Origin: an uncultured Verrucomicrobiales bacterium
GTDB taxonomy: Bacteria; Verrucomicrobiota; Verrucomicrobiia; Verrucomicrobiales; Akkermansiaceae
Length of the DNA: 61,047 bases
Assembly (NCBI GenBank): GCA_949373085.1
Contig: CASICJ010000034.1
Span: forward strand, 1 to 61,047
Direction of reading: 5' to 3'
Of the stretch, positions 9,847 through 19,324 are shown piece after piece (position 1 is the first letter of the stretch; every line of letters begins with the position of its first letter). The translations under genes and the position numbers were made by a program. The notes under the pieces were generated by a model. It made no database searches. It was given only the letters and a program-made list of their open reading frames with translations, and was not told the origin of the DNA.

Positions 9847-10732
9847 ATGCCCAAGTTTTTCCTCCTCTTATTTCTCGCGACTCATCCCCATCAGTTCAAC
9901 CTGCGCTAGCAATCACTTACGGGTCCTTTCCTATAATGTGTGGTATGGCTTCACCAAAGTCCCAGAGCGTAAGAAGAACTTCCTAAATTGGATGAAGGCT
10001 CAAAACCCAGATCTTGTCTCGCTACAGGAGCTGAATGGATACACCGCAGATAAATTGAAGGCCGACGCCGCAGCTTGGAGACATCCTCATACGGCGATTC
10101 TCAAAGAAAGTGGGTTCCCTACCGGAATTACCTCGCGCTTCCCGATCGAGGAAGTCCGCCGTTTCCGCGAGGGCTTCCATCACGGCTTGCTACGCGCACG
10201 CATCAAGGGAGCCTACTACTACGTGATCCACCTCCACCCAAGCAACTGGGAGATACGCGGGCGCGAAGCCGACCTTATTTTGGCAGATATCGCGAAACTT
10301 CCAAAGGACGCACAAGTTGCCTTGGTTGGTGATTTTAACACCTTCTCTACCAACGATGAAAGACACTATATGAAGACTAGCCTCGAGCCCTTCTTCGCGG
10401 CTCGCGACACCAAACATAAAGAAAAAAATCTGCGAGATGGCAAGTTGGACTACTCCGTGATTAGGAAGTTTACCGCTGCTGGGCTGATCGATCTGGAGCA
10501 CTCAAAACGCAAATCTGGATACCGCTTTACCGGAAGCTTCCCGACAAAAATTCAAAAACTGGGCGACCACGGGGAAGCGCGACGCCTCGACTATGTATTT
10601 GCCAGCCCTTCTCTCGCCAAGCGAGTAACCCGCGCGGAGATCATTGCTGACGACACAACCTGGATCTTATCAGACCACCTCCCGATGATCGTTGAGCTCA
10701 CCAATCAGCAGAGACCAAAGGACGGAAAGTGA
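9847..10732 (+). CDS. Endonuclease/exonuclease/phosphatase-fold secreted protein; 5' end frameshifted
   Basis: The body (open frame from GTG 9938, 264 residues) is an EEP-superfamily hydrolase. It has LRVLSYNVWYGF with the metal-site Asn, SLQELNGY with the metal-site Glu, LVGDFNTFSTND, RLDYVFAS and a final SDHLPMIVEL. The first motif begins before the GTG, so the true N-terminus lies upstream. An ATG at 9847 opens a signal-peptide-like MPKFFLLLFLATHP in another frame. Removing one C from the run at 9886-9889 would join it to ISSTCASNHLRVLSYN, giving a lipoprotein-like leader. The gene is therefore either frameshifted or affected by a one-base assembly error. Substrate (DNA, phospholipid or sugar phosphate) unknown. 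hflK follows 67 bp downstream. Confidence 0.8.
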
Positions 10733-10799
10733 TAGTAAGTTAGAAACAAACCAAAATTCTCATTGCTTGCCCGCAGTTCAACCATGAGAGTATGGGCAC

Positions 10800-11795
10800 A
10801 TGTCAGAAATAAAAATTGATGCAGACGCCGCACAGGAGGCTTTAAAAAAGCTGGCGCCCCTACGTGCCCCAATAATTGCCGCAATCATCGTGCTTGCAGG
10901 AGTATTTACCAGTTACTTCACAGTCCCAACTGATTCACAAGCAGTCGTCTTACGCTTCGGAAAATACAATCGAACGGAAGAACCTGGTCTGAACTTCAAA
11001 TTACCCTTCTGGTTTGAAACGAAAGAGATCATTCCTGTTGAGCGTCGCCTGAAGATGGAGTTTGGATATGGAACCAAAGGATCCACGAATCCCTTCCAAA
11101 CCCGCCCCCAAGAACACTACGAGGAACAATCGATGATCACGGGTGACAAAAATGCCGCTTCTGTAGAGTGGGTCATCCAGTATCGTATCAGTGACCCAGA
11201 AGCGTATCTTTTCAAAGTTCGTGATCCCGAAGAGACGATGCGAGATGCTTCGGAATCAGTGATGAGGGAAGTGGTTGGTGATCGCACAGTCGACGAGGTC
11301 ATTACGATTGGCCGTGAGGCGATCGCAACCGACGCCCTACTCAAGCTTCAGGAACTCGTAGACTCTTATGGCCTCGGCTTAAAGATTGATCAGCTACAAC
11401 TAAAAAACGTAAACCCACCACGGCAGGTGCAGTCATCCTTTAACGAGGTGAACCAAGCGCAACAGGACAAAGCCAAACAAATCAACGTCGCAAAGGGACT
11501 TTATAATAAGGCTGTTCCAAAAGGCGAAGGTGAAGCGGATCAAAAAATCAGTGCCGCCGAAGGTGAAAAACTTCAGCGGGTCAACGAAGCCACTGGTGAC
11601 GCGGAGCGCTTCTTGGCTCTCTTCACAGAATACCAAAAGGCACCGGAGATTACCCGTCAGCGACTCTACCTGGAAAAAATAAAGGATGTTCTACCCCGGC
11701 TTAAAAGCAAATTTATTATGGATGGAGAGGCCAGTAAACCACTGCCCATTCTTGACCTTAACAACGCATTAAATGGAAAAGGAGGCGCCCGATGA
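10800..11795 (+). CDS. hflK: HflK, SPFH-domain membrane protease modulator
   Basis: The 331-residue product has one N-terminal membrane segment (about residues 23-42) followed by an SPFH/band-7 domain (SQAVVLRFGKY, GLNFKLPFW, VIQYRISDPEAYLF). A coiled-coil C-terminal region follows, rich in Q, E and A, with the AAEGEKLQRVNEATGDAERF segment typical of HflK. HflK and HflC form a large membrane-bound cage around FtsH and modulate degradation of membrane proteins. The stop codon overlaps the hflC start by four bases (ATGA), so the pair is translationally coupled. The glycine-rich N-terminal region of proteobacterial HflK is absent. Confidence 0.93.
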   Translation: MSEIKIDADAAQEALKKLAPLRAPIIAAIIVLAGVFTSYFTVPTDSQAVVLRFGKYNRTEEPGLNFKLPFWFETKEIIPVERRLKMEFGYGTKGSTNPFQTRPQEHYEEQSMITGDKNAASVEWVIQYRISDPEAYLFKVRDPEETMRDASESVMREVVGDRTVDEVITIGREAIATDALLKLQELVDSYGLGLKIDQLQLKNVNPPRQVQSSFNEVNQAQQDKAKQINVAKGLYNKAVPKGEGEADQKISAAEGEKLQRVNEATGDAERFLALFTEYQKAPEITRQRLYLEKIKDVLPRLKSKFIMDGEASKPLPILDLNNALNGKGGAR

Positions 11796-12742
11796 ATAAA
11801 GCATTTGGATTTATAATAGTAGCACTGGTTCTCATCGTTTTGCTCCTTGTTGGTGGAACAATTTATACCGTCAGAGAGGATCAACAGGTCATCCTAACAC
11901 AGTTTGGAGCGCCGATCGGAGATCCTATAACAGAAGCTGGGTTGCATTTCAAGTTACCCTTCATCGTCAAGGTCAACGTGATCGAAAAGCGTGTTCTGGC
12001 TTGGGATGGCGAGAGCGCGCAAATGCCGACCCGAGACAAGACCTATATTCAGGTTGATACCTTTGCCCGTTGGGAAATTTCTAAACCTCTCCTCTATTTC
12101 AAGACCTTACGGGATGAACGTAGTGCCCTGTCACGTCTCGACGATATTCTGGGGTCAGAAACTCGAAATGCGGTCGCCAAACACGATCTCCTTGAGGTCG
12201 TACGATCCACTAAAGACCGCAAACCAGAAAGAACTGATTTGCAGACCGAAAAAGAAGCCGACTTTGAACCCATCAAAATCGGACGCCGGACTATCGAAAA
12301 GAATGTTTACGAGATCGCCAAAACGAAGCTGGAGGACATTGGAATCAACCTCCTCGACCTTCGTTTCAAGAGAATTAACTACAACCAATCCGTAGCACCG
12401 CAGATCTATGAACAGATGATTTCCGAACGCCAGCAGATTGCCGAGCGCTTCCGTTCCGAAGGAGCAGGCGAAGCGGCTCGGACTATGGGTAAAATGGAAA
12501 GGGAGGTGAAGCGGATCGAATCGGAAGCATATTTAAAAATTCAGTCAATTCTTGGCGAAGCAGATGCCGAATCGACCCGGATCTACGCCGAAGCCTATGG
12601 CGGAACTCCCGAGCGGGAGGGATTTTACGTATTTGTAAAAACGTTAGAAGCCTACGACAAGATTCTCGACGAAAAAACAACCGTCATCCTCTCGACTGAT
12701 TCCGACCTCTTTAAGTTACTAAAAGGTTCAAAATCGGAATAA
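11792..12742 (+). CDS. hflC: HflC, SPFH-domain partner of HflK
   Basis: The 316-residue product has an N-terminal membrane helix (about residues 4-24) and an SPFH domain starting REDQQVILTQFG. It carries the HflC hallmarks GLHFKLPF, IEKRVLAWDG, the RRTIEKNVYE region and MISERQQIAERFRSEGAGEAA. The C-terminal helix ends FVKTLEAYDKIL. The start is supported by a strong AAAGGAGG Shine-Dalgarno inside the end of hflK, about seven bases before the ATG, one of the few good ribosome-binding sites in the window. It works with HflK in the FtsH-regulating complex. A hairpin that looks like a terminator lies just downstream. Confidence 0.93.
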   Translation: MNKAFGFIIVALVLIVLLLVGGTIYTVREDQQVILTQFGAPIGDPITEAGLHFKLPFIVKVNVIEKRVLAWDGESAQMPTRDKTYIQVDTFARWEISKPLLYFKTLRDERSALSRLDDILGSETRNAVAKHDLLEVVRSTKDRKPERTDLQTEKEADFEPIKIGRRTIEKNVYEIAKTKLEDIGINLLDLRFKRINYNQSVAPQIYEQMISERQQIAERFRSEGAGEAARTMGKMEREVKRIESEAYLKIQSILGEADAESTRIYAEAYGGTPEREGFYVFVKTLEAYDKILDEKTTVILSTDSDLFKLLKGSKSE

Positions 12743-12752
12743 AAAATATTCT

Positions 12753-12790
12753 ACTCCACTCATTATTTAAAAGATGGGTGGAGTGTCTTT
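12753..12790 (+). terminator. Probable terminator after hflKC
   Basis: An 11-bp imperfect stem ACTCCACTCAT/ATGGGTGGAGT with an A/T-rich loop lies 11 bases after the hflC stop, followed by a weak T-containing tail. It also sits before the convergent propeller gene. Confidence 0.55.
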
Positions 12791-12836
12791 CCCCTCCGGC
12801 CAGGGCTTAATGACTCGTGCAGAAACGGCTCGCCCC

Positions 12837-14114
12837 CTAATTCGAGTCTTCAATGCAGAACAGATGGCGCTCACTCCGGATGAACAACTGATTATCGACC
12901 GGAGCTAGAGTTGCGTCGACTCCTTCATCTAGTGAATTGGTAGAAATGATCTCGAGCTTTTTACCGTCTTTAATGACCACAGTCGTTCCACTTCGCCCGG
13001 TGATATAAACATGTCCGTTCGCAGAGACCGGAGAAGCATAGAGAGTAGAGAGGCCTGGAATTCTTGCCGCTGTGTAGTAGGCATCACCAGTAAGAGGATT
13101 CACACAAGAAAGTGAAGCCGACTTGGCCTTATGCATATAGAGAAGCTTTCCAGACAAAAGAGGCGAAGCAAGATCGGGCGTATTTTTCTCCCAACTCCAC
13201 GCGACATTCTGGGTACCTTCAAGGTCACCCCTTCCGCCGAGACGAAACGCCCCACCGTAGGATCCACGGAAGCCACTGGCCACGATAGCGAGATCATTGA
13301 TAGCTACCGCAGAAGTGACCGGCCTTTGGGCTTTCCCAGCAATGCGCCATAGTTCCTTGCCGGTTTCGAGCTCATAACCACGAATACAGGTCTGACCATT
13401 CATCACGACTTGCTTGGCACCACGATGCTCGACGACAAAAGGGGTGCACCAGTTGGTCGGCTCGTCCCGCTTAGTCTGCCAAATCGTTTTGCCAGTGAGG
13501 CAATTGAGAGCATAAAGGGAAGAAGGCCCTTCATGGTCCCATGGCACAAGGATCTTGTTGCCTTCAAGAGTTGGAGAACTCCCCTCACCAAAAGCGTTAC
13601 GAGTGTCCATCTTTCCAAAGTCATCACGCTTCCAAACAAGCTCACCATCCATGGTGTAGCAGTAAAGCCCGCGAGAACCGAAGTGCGCATAAACATGCTT
13701 GCCATTCGTGCAAGGTGAGGCGGAAGCAAAACCATTCGTCGAGTGGGTTCCTTGGTGGGGCGTCGCAGTAATAGCGGTCTTTTCCCAGAGAATTTTTCCA
13801 GTATCCCGGTCAAAACAAAAAAGTTTGAAGGCCAACTTCGAGAGGCGTTCTCCGTCAAACCCACGGCCTCCTTTCGCTGACACCCCGGAAATGACAAAGA
13901 CCTTGTTTTCCCAAATCACCGGGGAGCCCGAGCCACGCCCCGGTACCGGAACTTTCCATTTTACATTCTTGGTCTCGCTCCACTCGATTGGCGGCTTGGC
14001 ATCAGGCGAAGAACCATTCCCGGCAGGCCCCCTCCAGTGAGCCCAATTCCCTCCCCACGCTACGGAGGTCACAGAAAGAAGAATACTACAGGTCGAAGAA
14101 AATTTGGAAGACAT
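12837..14114 (-). CDS. Exported PQQ-like beta-propeller protein
   Basis: The 425-residue product has a signal peptide ending near TSVAWGG and repeated propeller blades. Examples are WAHWRGPAGNGSS, IWENKVFVISG, FCFDRDTGKILWEK, LYALNCLTGKTIWQT and YELETGKELWRIAG. These blades resemble PQQ dehydrogenases, but I see no dehydrogenase active-site segment, so it belongs to the large group of non-enzymatic PQQ-like propellers often found beside sulfatases and other hydrolases in this phylum. It is probably periplasmic. The gene is divergent from a sulfatase. A second propeller of the same type lies at 17.9-19.2 kb. Role unknown. Confidence 0.85.
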   Translation of the reverse strand: MSSKFSSTCSILLSVTSVAWGGNWAHWRGPAGNGSSPDAKPPIEWSETKNVKWKVPVPGRGSGSPVIWENKVFVISGVSAKGGRGFDGERLSKLAFKLFCFDRDTGKILWEKTAITATPHQGTHSTNGFASASPCTNGKHVYAHFGSRGLYCYTMDGELVWKRDDFGKMDTRNAFGEGSSPTLEGNKILVPWDHEGPSSLYALNCLTGKTIWQTKRDEPTNWCTPFVVEHRGAKQVVMNGQTCIRGYELETGKELWRIAGKAQRPVTSAVAINDLAIVASGFRGSYGGAFRLGGRGDLEGTQNVAWSWEKNTPDLASPLLSGKLLYMHKAKSASLSCVNPLTGDAYYTAARIPGLSTLYASPVSANGHVYITGRSGTTVVIKDGKKLEIISTNSLDEGVDATLAPVDNQLFIRSERHLFCIEDSN

Positions 14115-14352
14115 GATGAGATCTCGAAGTTGACTAGTTGTCGCCTGTTACCCTTCACGATGTTTTGATCATGTCAAGATGGCAGAGGCCTCTGGTCTCC
14201 CTCGAGCCGGATCGACCTATCAAAAAAGATAGTGGCCGCATGAAACAAAACTCTACAATTTCGGCAGATGAATTGTTCCCGCCATTCTTTTCCTCTCCGC
14301 TTGCGTCCCAACTCACAAATGGTTCACCGCAATAGCGCTCTTAATATCCGGA

Positions 14353-15702
14353 TTGTGGTTCTCACTTGCGTTTGCCAACCAAATCCAAAAACCAAATGTG
14401 ATTATTCTTTATACCGACGATCAGGGCACTCTTGATGCCGGTTGTTATGGATCAAAAGATCTCTACACCCCAAACATAGACCGGCTTGCGAAGAACGGAG
14501 TCCGCTTCACCCAAGCTTATGCGCATACCGTTTGTTGCCCCTCGCGTGCCGCATTCTTGACAGGTCGTCATCCGCAACGCTCAGGGATCAATAACTGGAC
14601 CCAAGGAAACATGAATGGTCCTGACGGCCTTAACATGTCCCTGGATGAAGTAACCTTTGCTGAGGCTTTTAAAGAAAGCGGCTATCGGACGGCCTTGTTT
14701 GGGAAATGGCATGTCGGCTCACATCGTAATCACGGACCAATGAAGCAAGGCTTCGATGAATTTTTCGGCATTCGTAATGGCTTCATTGACAACTACAACC
14801 ACTACTTCCTCCACGGTAAGGGATATCATGATCTCTATGAGGGGACGACCGAGGTATTTAAAAAAGGAAGCTACTTTCCCGAGTTAATCACCAATCGAGC
14901 ATTGTCCTTTATCGAAAAAAACCGCGAGACCCCTTTCCTTCTCTATCTAGGTTTCAATATTCCTCATTATCCCGAGCAAGCTCTTCCCGAGCATACCGCC
15001 ATCTACCAGAAACTGGATATGCCACGGCGGTCCTACGCCGCTATGATTACCACAACCGATCATTATATCGGGCAAGTTTTAGAGAAGTTGTCTGAACTTG
15101 GTCTGGCTGAAAATACCATCGTCATTTTTCAAAGTGATAACGGTCACTCAACCGAAGATGGCTTGAAAATTCGATACGACGACCATGCTAGTGGCCATCC
15201 CAAGGGACACTACTATCTCGCCCATGGTGGCGGCGGCAACACCGGAAGATGGATCGGCTCCAAAGGAACTTTCCTCGAGGGCGGCATCCGTGTTCCCGCC
15301 GTTGTCAGTTGGCCTGCTAAATTGCCGAAAGGCATCGTTCGAGATCAGATCATTACGATCATGGACTGGTATCCAAGTTTGCTGGAATGGTGTGGAATTA
15401 AAAAGCCAGATGTTGTCCTAGATGGCCACAGCCTCCAACCTGTCATTAATTCGGCAGGGGCACCCACCGCTCACAAAGTCCTTCATTTTCAATGGAGGAA
15501 TAGCTGGGCCGTACGGAAAGGTGATTGGAAATTGATCGGAAATAAGCAGGGCAAACCGAAGAATGAAATGCGGTATACGCTCCATCATCTCACCGACGAA
15601 AATCCGGAAGTAACAGACTATGCGGAAGAGAAACCAGCACGAGTCCAAGAGCTCATTGCACTCCACGAATCGTGGATTCGCAATCTTGATAAAGGTCAAT
15701 GA
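14353..15702 (+). CDS. Sulfatase (arylsulfatase A-like); N-terminus uncertain
   Basis: The mature domain starts KPNVIILYTDDQG. The signature CCPSR (formylglycine Cys near residue 61 counted from TTG 14353), FGKWHVGSH and FQSDNGHSTED are standard for type I sulfatases. TTG 14353 leaves only half a signal peptide. The frame is open back to 14272, encoding a hydrophobic leader (FTAIALLISGLWFSLAFA) but no ATG, GTG or TTG before 14353. An ATG at 14240 in another frame could join it through a small indel. The start should be read as unresolved. The stop overlaps the end of the convergent S15-type hydrolase by seven bases. The protein probably desulfates polysaccharides outside the cytoplasm. Confidence 0.88.
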   Translation: MWFSLAFANQIQKPNVIILYTDDQGTLDAGCYGSKDLYTPNIDRLAKNGVRFTQAYAHTVCCPSRAAFLTGRHPQRSGINNWTQGNMNGPDGLNMSLDEVTFAEAFKESGYRTALFGKWHVGSHRNHGPMKQGFDEFFGIRNGFIDNYNHYFLHGKGYHDLYEGTTEVFKKGSYFPELITNRALSFIEKNRETPFLLYLGFNIPHYPEQALPEHTAIYQKLDMPRRSYAAMITTTDHYIGQVLEKLSELGLAENTIVIFQSDNGHSTEDGLKIRYDDHASGHPKGHYYLAHGGGGNTGRWIGSKGTFLEGGIRVPAVVSWPAKLPKGIVRDQIITIMDWYPSLLEWCGIKKPDVVLDGHSLQPVINSAGAPTAHKVLHFQWRNSWAVRKGDWKLIGNKQGKPKNEMRYTLHHLTDENPEVTDYAEEKPARVQELIALHESWIRNLDKGQ

Positions 15703-17681
15703 TCAAAGCGGAGTGGCAAGACTTCATCATCTGAGTTGAACCACATTCTCCCGGAGTTGGGACCGCCAGTTGGATTAGACGGCTTTTTCTCCTCGGCCTT
15801 CTCCTCCTTGGGTTCCTCGACTTTATCGGTCTGGCTTTTCTTCCATCCATCAAGCCCACCAACAATCGGCAAGGTAATTGAAGTGGCACCTAAATCGACC
15901 GTCAATTCGGTTCCAGGGTCAGGCCACAAAGTAAACTCACGATCGCTTGAGAAAATCATGAGCCCAATTTGCTGCCCAGCCGGAATCACCTGATCATCCG
16001 GCTGCAGGTCAAAAGTCATATCGTAAAATTTGCCCGGCTTCAGTCGCTCGCCCTTCCGAATAGAACGATAGTTCTGCGGGTCGGCCCAACCACGCGTGAT
16101 AATATTATCAGTGATCAGAGCCTTCTTCTTATCATTCCAAGGAAGAGAAACCATCCACACCGAAAGGTTTGCAGCAGGCTTGCTACTCGCTAAACGAATT
16201 TTAATCGTTGAGGTCCCCGAAAGATGGACAGGTTGCTTTAGAATAGGAGTCGTATAAATCAAGCGATGCTTGGTCCATTCCGCTTTTGCCAACGAGATGC
16301 CATCAAAGGAAAAGTTATCCACCAAGGTCTCCTTTCCCGGTTTCTCTCCTTTTTGGATATTCATTCCCCCTTTCTCCGGAGCACCCTGACTTAGGAAAAA
16401 CTCGACAGGCCGCGCTGCCGGATTCGGATAGTCATGATAAGAAGTCGGCTCTTCCCGCTTGGCTCCCTCACGGACGATCCAAGATTTGGGATCGTTTTCG
16501 ACATCATTCACCACACCATGAAGGTAACGTGTGAACCAACGATTCATCTGCTTCAGGGGTGGCTCTCCACCGTGCCCGCCCTGATGAAAATACGCCTGGA
16601 CTGGCACGCCCTTCTTCTTCAAAGCCTCGTAAATTCTAACGCTATGTTCCGGCTGCACATTCCAATCGTTGAAAGCGTGAGCCATCAAGGTGGCGGCCTT
16701 TAAATTATCCAATTGATTGAGGTAATCCCGGCCTGCCCAGAAGTCATTATAATCACCATTTTTACGATCAAAACTCTTAATCATTTCCTCATCTCGAATC
16801 GCACAATCGCACAATTCCCGCTTCTCCGGATTTCCGCTATTAACAAAATCGAAAAGGCAGTCAATGTCCTCCCCTATGAAGCCGCCAGGATGCCTCACAA
16901 GCCCATTCGAGCGATAGTAGTGGTAGTAGGAAGTATTTGGTGCAATCGGAATAATCGCCTCAAGCCCCTCTACTCCAGTCGTCGCAGCCGCAAGTGGAAG
17001 AGTCCCATTAAATGAAGTTCCGGTCATCCCCACTTTCCCGGTCGACCAATACGCCTCGACTTTTTCCTGACCATCAGGAGTCGTAAATCCGGAAGCCCTT
17101 CCGGTGAGCCACTGCACGACCGCTTTTGGAGCTAAAGCTTCATTTATTCCCCCAATTGTAGGGCATCCTTGTGAAAGCCCCGTCCCCGGCGAAGAGGAAT
17201 GCACCACGATATATCCGCGAGGCACCCAAGTTTTTGCATGACTCTTTGAGATAATAGGCCGCTCACCTTTTCTCTCTATCTGATTACTTTTCGTCCTTTT
17301 TGGTGGTTCTTCACCCAGTTCCTGACGTGGCGACCACATGGTATCTTGGGCATCGGGAGCAGTGCCTGCAAAATATGGGCTTGTCACGTAAACCACCGGG
17401 AGCTTTAGGTCCTCGGTGTCTGTTTGGCGCGGGCGGGTCACGGCAACATGAACCCGGTCCAGGCGTCCATCCTTATCGAGATCGCTTTCTGTTTCGACCC
17501 ACAAATCATGGCGAATCCAAAAGTCAGGATCTTCAAAGCGCTTCACGATCTGCGCTTCACCATCTTTGAAGACAGGCAAGGCTTTCTCCGGCCTTCCTGA
17601 ATTTGAGAAAGCTAATAACCCTGCGACACCTGAGAAACAGATGATTTTTAAAAGACAAAGCCTTCTTCGAATTTGAATCAT
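15696..17681 (-). CDS. CocE/NonD-type hydrolase, Xaa-Pro dipeptidyl-peptidase (S15) family
   Basis: The product (661 residues from ATG 17681; a TTG at 17714 would add 11) begins with a basic, hydrophobic signal or anchor. The alpha/beta-hydrolase domain contains the nucleophile elbow GTSFNG (Ser near residue 223), the acid segment HAFNDWNVQPEHS and the catalytic-His segment HQGGHGG. A jelly-roll C-terminal domain typical of the S15/CocE group follows (HLSGTSTIKIRLAS, RGWADPQNYRSI). The last 40 residues are a K/E/P-rich tail. The family includes Xaa-Pro dipeptidyl-peptidases and acyl-ester hydrolases, and the substrate cannot be assigned. It is convergent with the sulfatase at 14.4-15.7 kb. 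Confidence 0.85.
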   Translation of the reverse strand: MIQIRRRLCLLKIICFSGVAGLLAFSNSGRPEKALPVFKDGEAQIVKRFEDPDFWIRHDLWVETESDLDKDGRLDRVHVAVTRPRQTDTEDLKLPVVYVTSPYFAGTAPDAQDTMWSPRQELGEEPPKRTKSNQIERKGERPIISKSHAKTWVPRGYIVVHSSSPGTGLSQGCPTIGGINEALAPKAVVQWLTGRASGFTTPDGQEKVEAYWSTGKVGMTGTSFNGTLPLAAATTGVEGLEAIIPIAPNTSYYHYYRSNGLVRHPGGFIGEDIDCLFDFVNSGNPEKRELCDCAIRDEEMIKSFDRKNGDYNDFWAGRDYLNQLDNLKAATLMAHAFNDWNVQPEHSVRIYEALKKKGVPVQAYFHQGGHGGEPPLKQMNRWFTRYLHGVVNDVENDPKSWIVREGAKREEPTSYHDYPNPAARPVEFFLSQGAPEKGGMNIQKGEKPGKETLVDNFSFDGISLAKAEWTKHRLIYTTPILKQPVHLSGTSTIKIRLASSKPAANLSVWMVSLPWNDKKKALITDNIITRGWADPQNYRSIRKGERLKPGKFYDMTFDLQPDDQVIPAGQQIGLMIFSSDREFTLWPDPGTELTVDLGATSITLPIVGGLDGWKKSQTDKVEEPKEEKAEEKKPSNPTGGPNSGRMWFNSDDEVLPLRFDH

Positions 17682-17915
17682 GCCGCGACGTATCAGTTTT
17701 TCCTCCACAGTCAAAGAACCAAGCTCCAGCCCTGCCTACCCAAAATCTCTACCAAATTGCATATCCATAATCCAAATAGACGAGAAGAAAGAGAATTCAT
17801 CCTGAAAATCGTCCCTGAATCAAAAAATGTGCTCCTAAACTATTGGTTATTAGACATTCACCAAACATCCCGCTTTTGGATGACCTCAAAATCAACCTTA
17901 TCATTGATCCTCTCC

Positions 17916-19247
17916 TCACTGCGGCTTCGCTAGAGAAATACAGATCACTTCGCTATCATTACGAATGAAGGCACACTTTCGGGCATACGCAGGATGTGAC
18001 CAAACGATATCCCGTTGCCTCAAATCGAGACCATTAGGTTTGATGACGTGGGCTCGATCAATTTCTTCGTAGCCTTCCACTGAGAGATTAGCGATGACCA
18101 GATCCCCCTTTTCGGTAAAGAGAAAATAGCGGTCCTCATGAGGAGTAACAAAAACAGTCCCCCAGCGAACGGGCTTCTCAAGCGCGATCGGTTTGAGAGA
18201 TTCCCAAACCCGTTTTCCAGACAGCGCTTCCATACAACGAAATTCTCCATAGCTACAGGCTCCAAAAAGATGGCCGTCGCGCAGAACCGGCGTGTTCATA
18301 ATCCCATGCAGATGGGTCGTCTTTCTCTCGCTTGCGCGTTCTGTGCGATACACGATATCCGGAGTAGACTCATCTTCCTTTAGCTTGAGAAGCGTCGATC
18401 CATTGTAAAAACTGCTCAAGAAAAGATGCTCATCATCAATCATCTGCGGCGCTGTAATGGTGAGTCCGTAGCGCACCTTCCACGGTACCCTCCAGTAGAT
18501 TTTTCCGTTTAAGGGATCGAGCGCGTTAATTGCTTCGGGATGCCAAATCAGGAGGAGATCACGTCCCTTATGTTTAACAATACAGGGCGGGCAATAGCCG
18601 GGCTGCTTTGCCGAAAGAGATCGCCAAATCTCTTTTCCAGAAACTTTATTGAAAGCCACCGCCGTCGTTCCATCACCGCTTGCAAGGCAGATCAAAAGAT
18701 CGCCATGCACAAGCGGTGAAGCCGCAAATCCCCAAGTCTGAGTTTTTACGCCAAACAGTTCTTTGAAATCGTGAGCCCATTTCTTCGAGCCATCCTCGGT
18801 CGCACGGCAGATGAGATTACCCTCTCCGCCAAAAGTGTAAACGCGGTCGCCATCGACGAGGGGAGTCACTCGGGGCCCCGCTGAATAAGACATGGTGTAA
18901 GGACAATCATAGGCTTTCTCCCAAATCACTTTCCCAGTGACTGCGTTGAGACAGAGAAGCCGCTCGTTTCCCTGCTTCTCTCCAGTTCGCGCTCCCTTTG
19001 CCTTCGCTTCTTGGGTATCGAGAGCCTTACGGTCCATCACAAACACACGATCCCCGGCGACCGATGGTCCGGCGTATCCACGATTGACAGGAGTCCTCCA
19101 AAGGACCTTCGGCCCACCAACTGGAAATTTATCAATAATCCCCGCCTCTCGCCAGACACCATCATGCTCCGGCCCAAACCACTGTGGCCAATCATCGGCA
19201 AGAGCGGAGGACAAAAGGAAACTAAGGAGAAGGAAGGTCAATTTCAT
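17916..19247 (-). CDS. Exported PQQ-like beta-propeller protein
   Basis: The 443-residue product has a short signal peptide (ending SALA, residue 17) and then WPQWFGPEHDGVW, the usual entry sequence of this propeller family. Blades follow, such as LLCLNAVTGKVIWEKAYDCP, AVAFNKVSGKEIWRS and INALDPLNGKIYWRVP. It is related to the propeller at 12.8-14.1 kb. No catalytic residues of quinoprotein dehydrogenases are obvious. About 230 bp separate it from the S15-type hydrolase downstream, a stretch in which I see nothing clear. It is probably a periplasmic binding or scaffold protein. Confidence 0.85.
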   Translation of the reverse strand: MKLTFLLLSFLLSSALADDWPQWFGPEHDGVWREAGIIDKFPVGGPKVLWRTPVNRGYAGPSVAGDRVFVMDRKALDTQEAKAKGARTGEKQGNERLLCLNAVTGKVIWEKAYDCPYTMSYSAGPRVTPLVDGDRVYTFGGEGNLICRATEDGSKKWAHDFKELFGVKTQTWGFAASPLVHGDLLICLASGDGTTAVAFNKVSGKEIWRSLSAKQPGYCPPCIVKHKGRDLLLIWHPEAINALDPLNGKIYWRVPWKVRYGLTITAPQMIDDEHLFLSSFYNGSTLLKLKEDESTPDIVYRTERASERKTTHLHGIMNTPVLRDGHLFGACSYGEFRCMEALSGKRVWESLKPIALEKPVRWGTVFVTPHEDRYFLFTEKGDLVIANLSVEGYEEIDRAHVIKPNGLDLRQRDIVWSHPAYARKCAFIRNDSEVICISLAKPQ

Positions 19248-19324
19248 GAGGGTAAAAAATCGTTAAAGCCAGGTCAGTCAATCAGGCAATGATTCCTCTG
19301 ACAACTATCCCCGTAATTTTCACC

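Noticed and set aside
12837..19247. The two PQQ-like propellers as quinoprotein dehydrogenases
   Set aside because: The blades match the general PQQ-like repeat, but no dehydrogenase active-site or vicinal Cys segment was seen.
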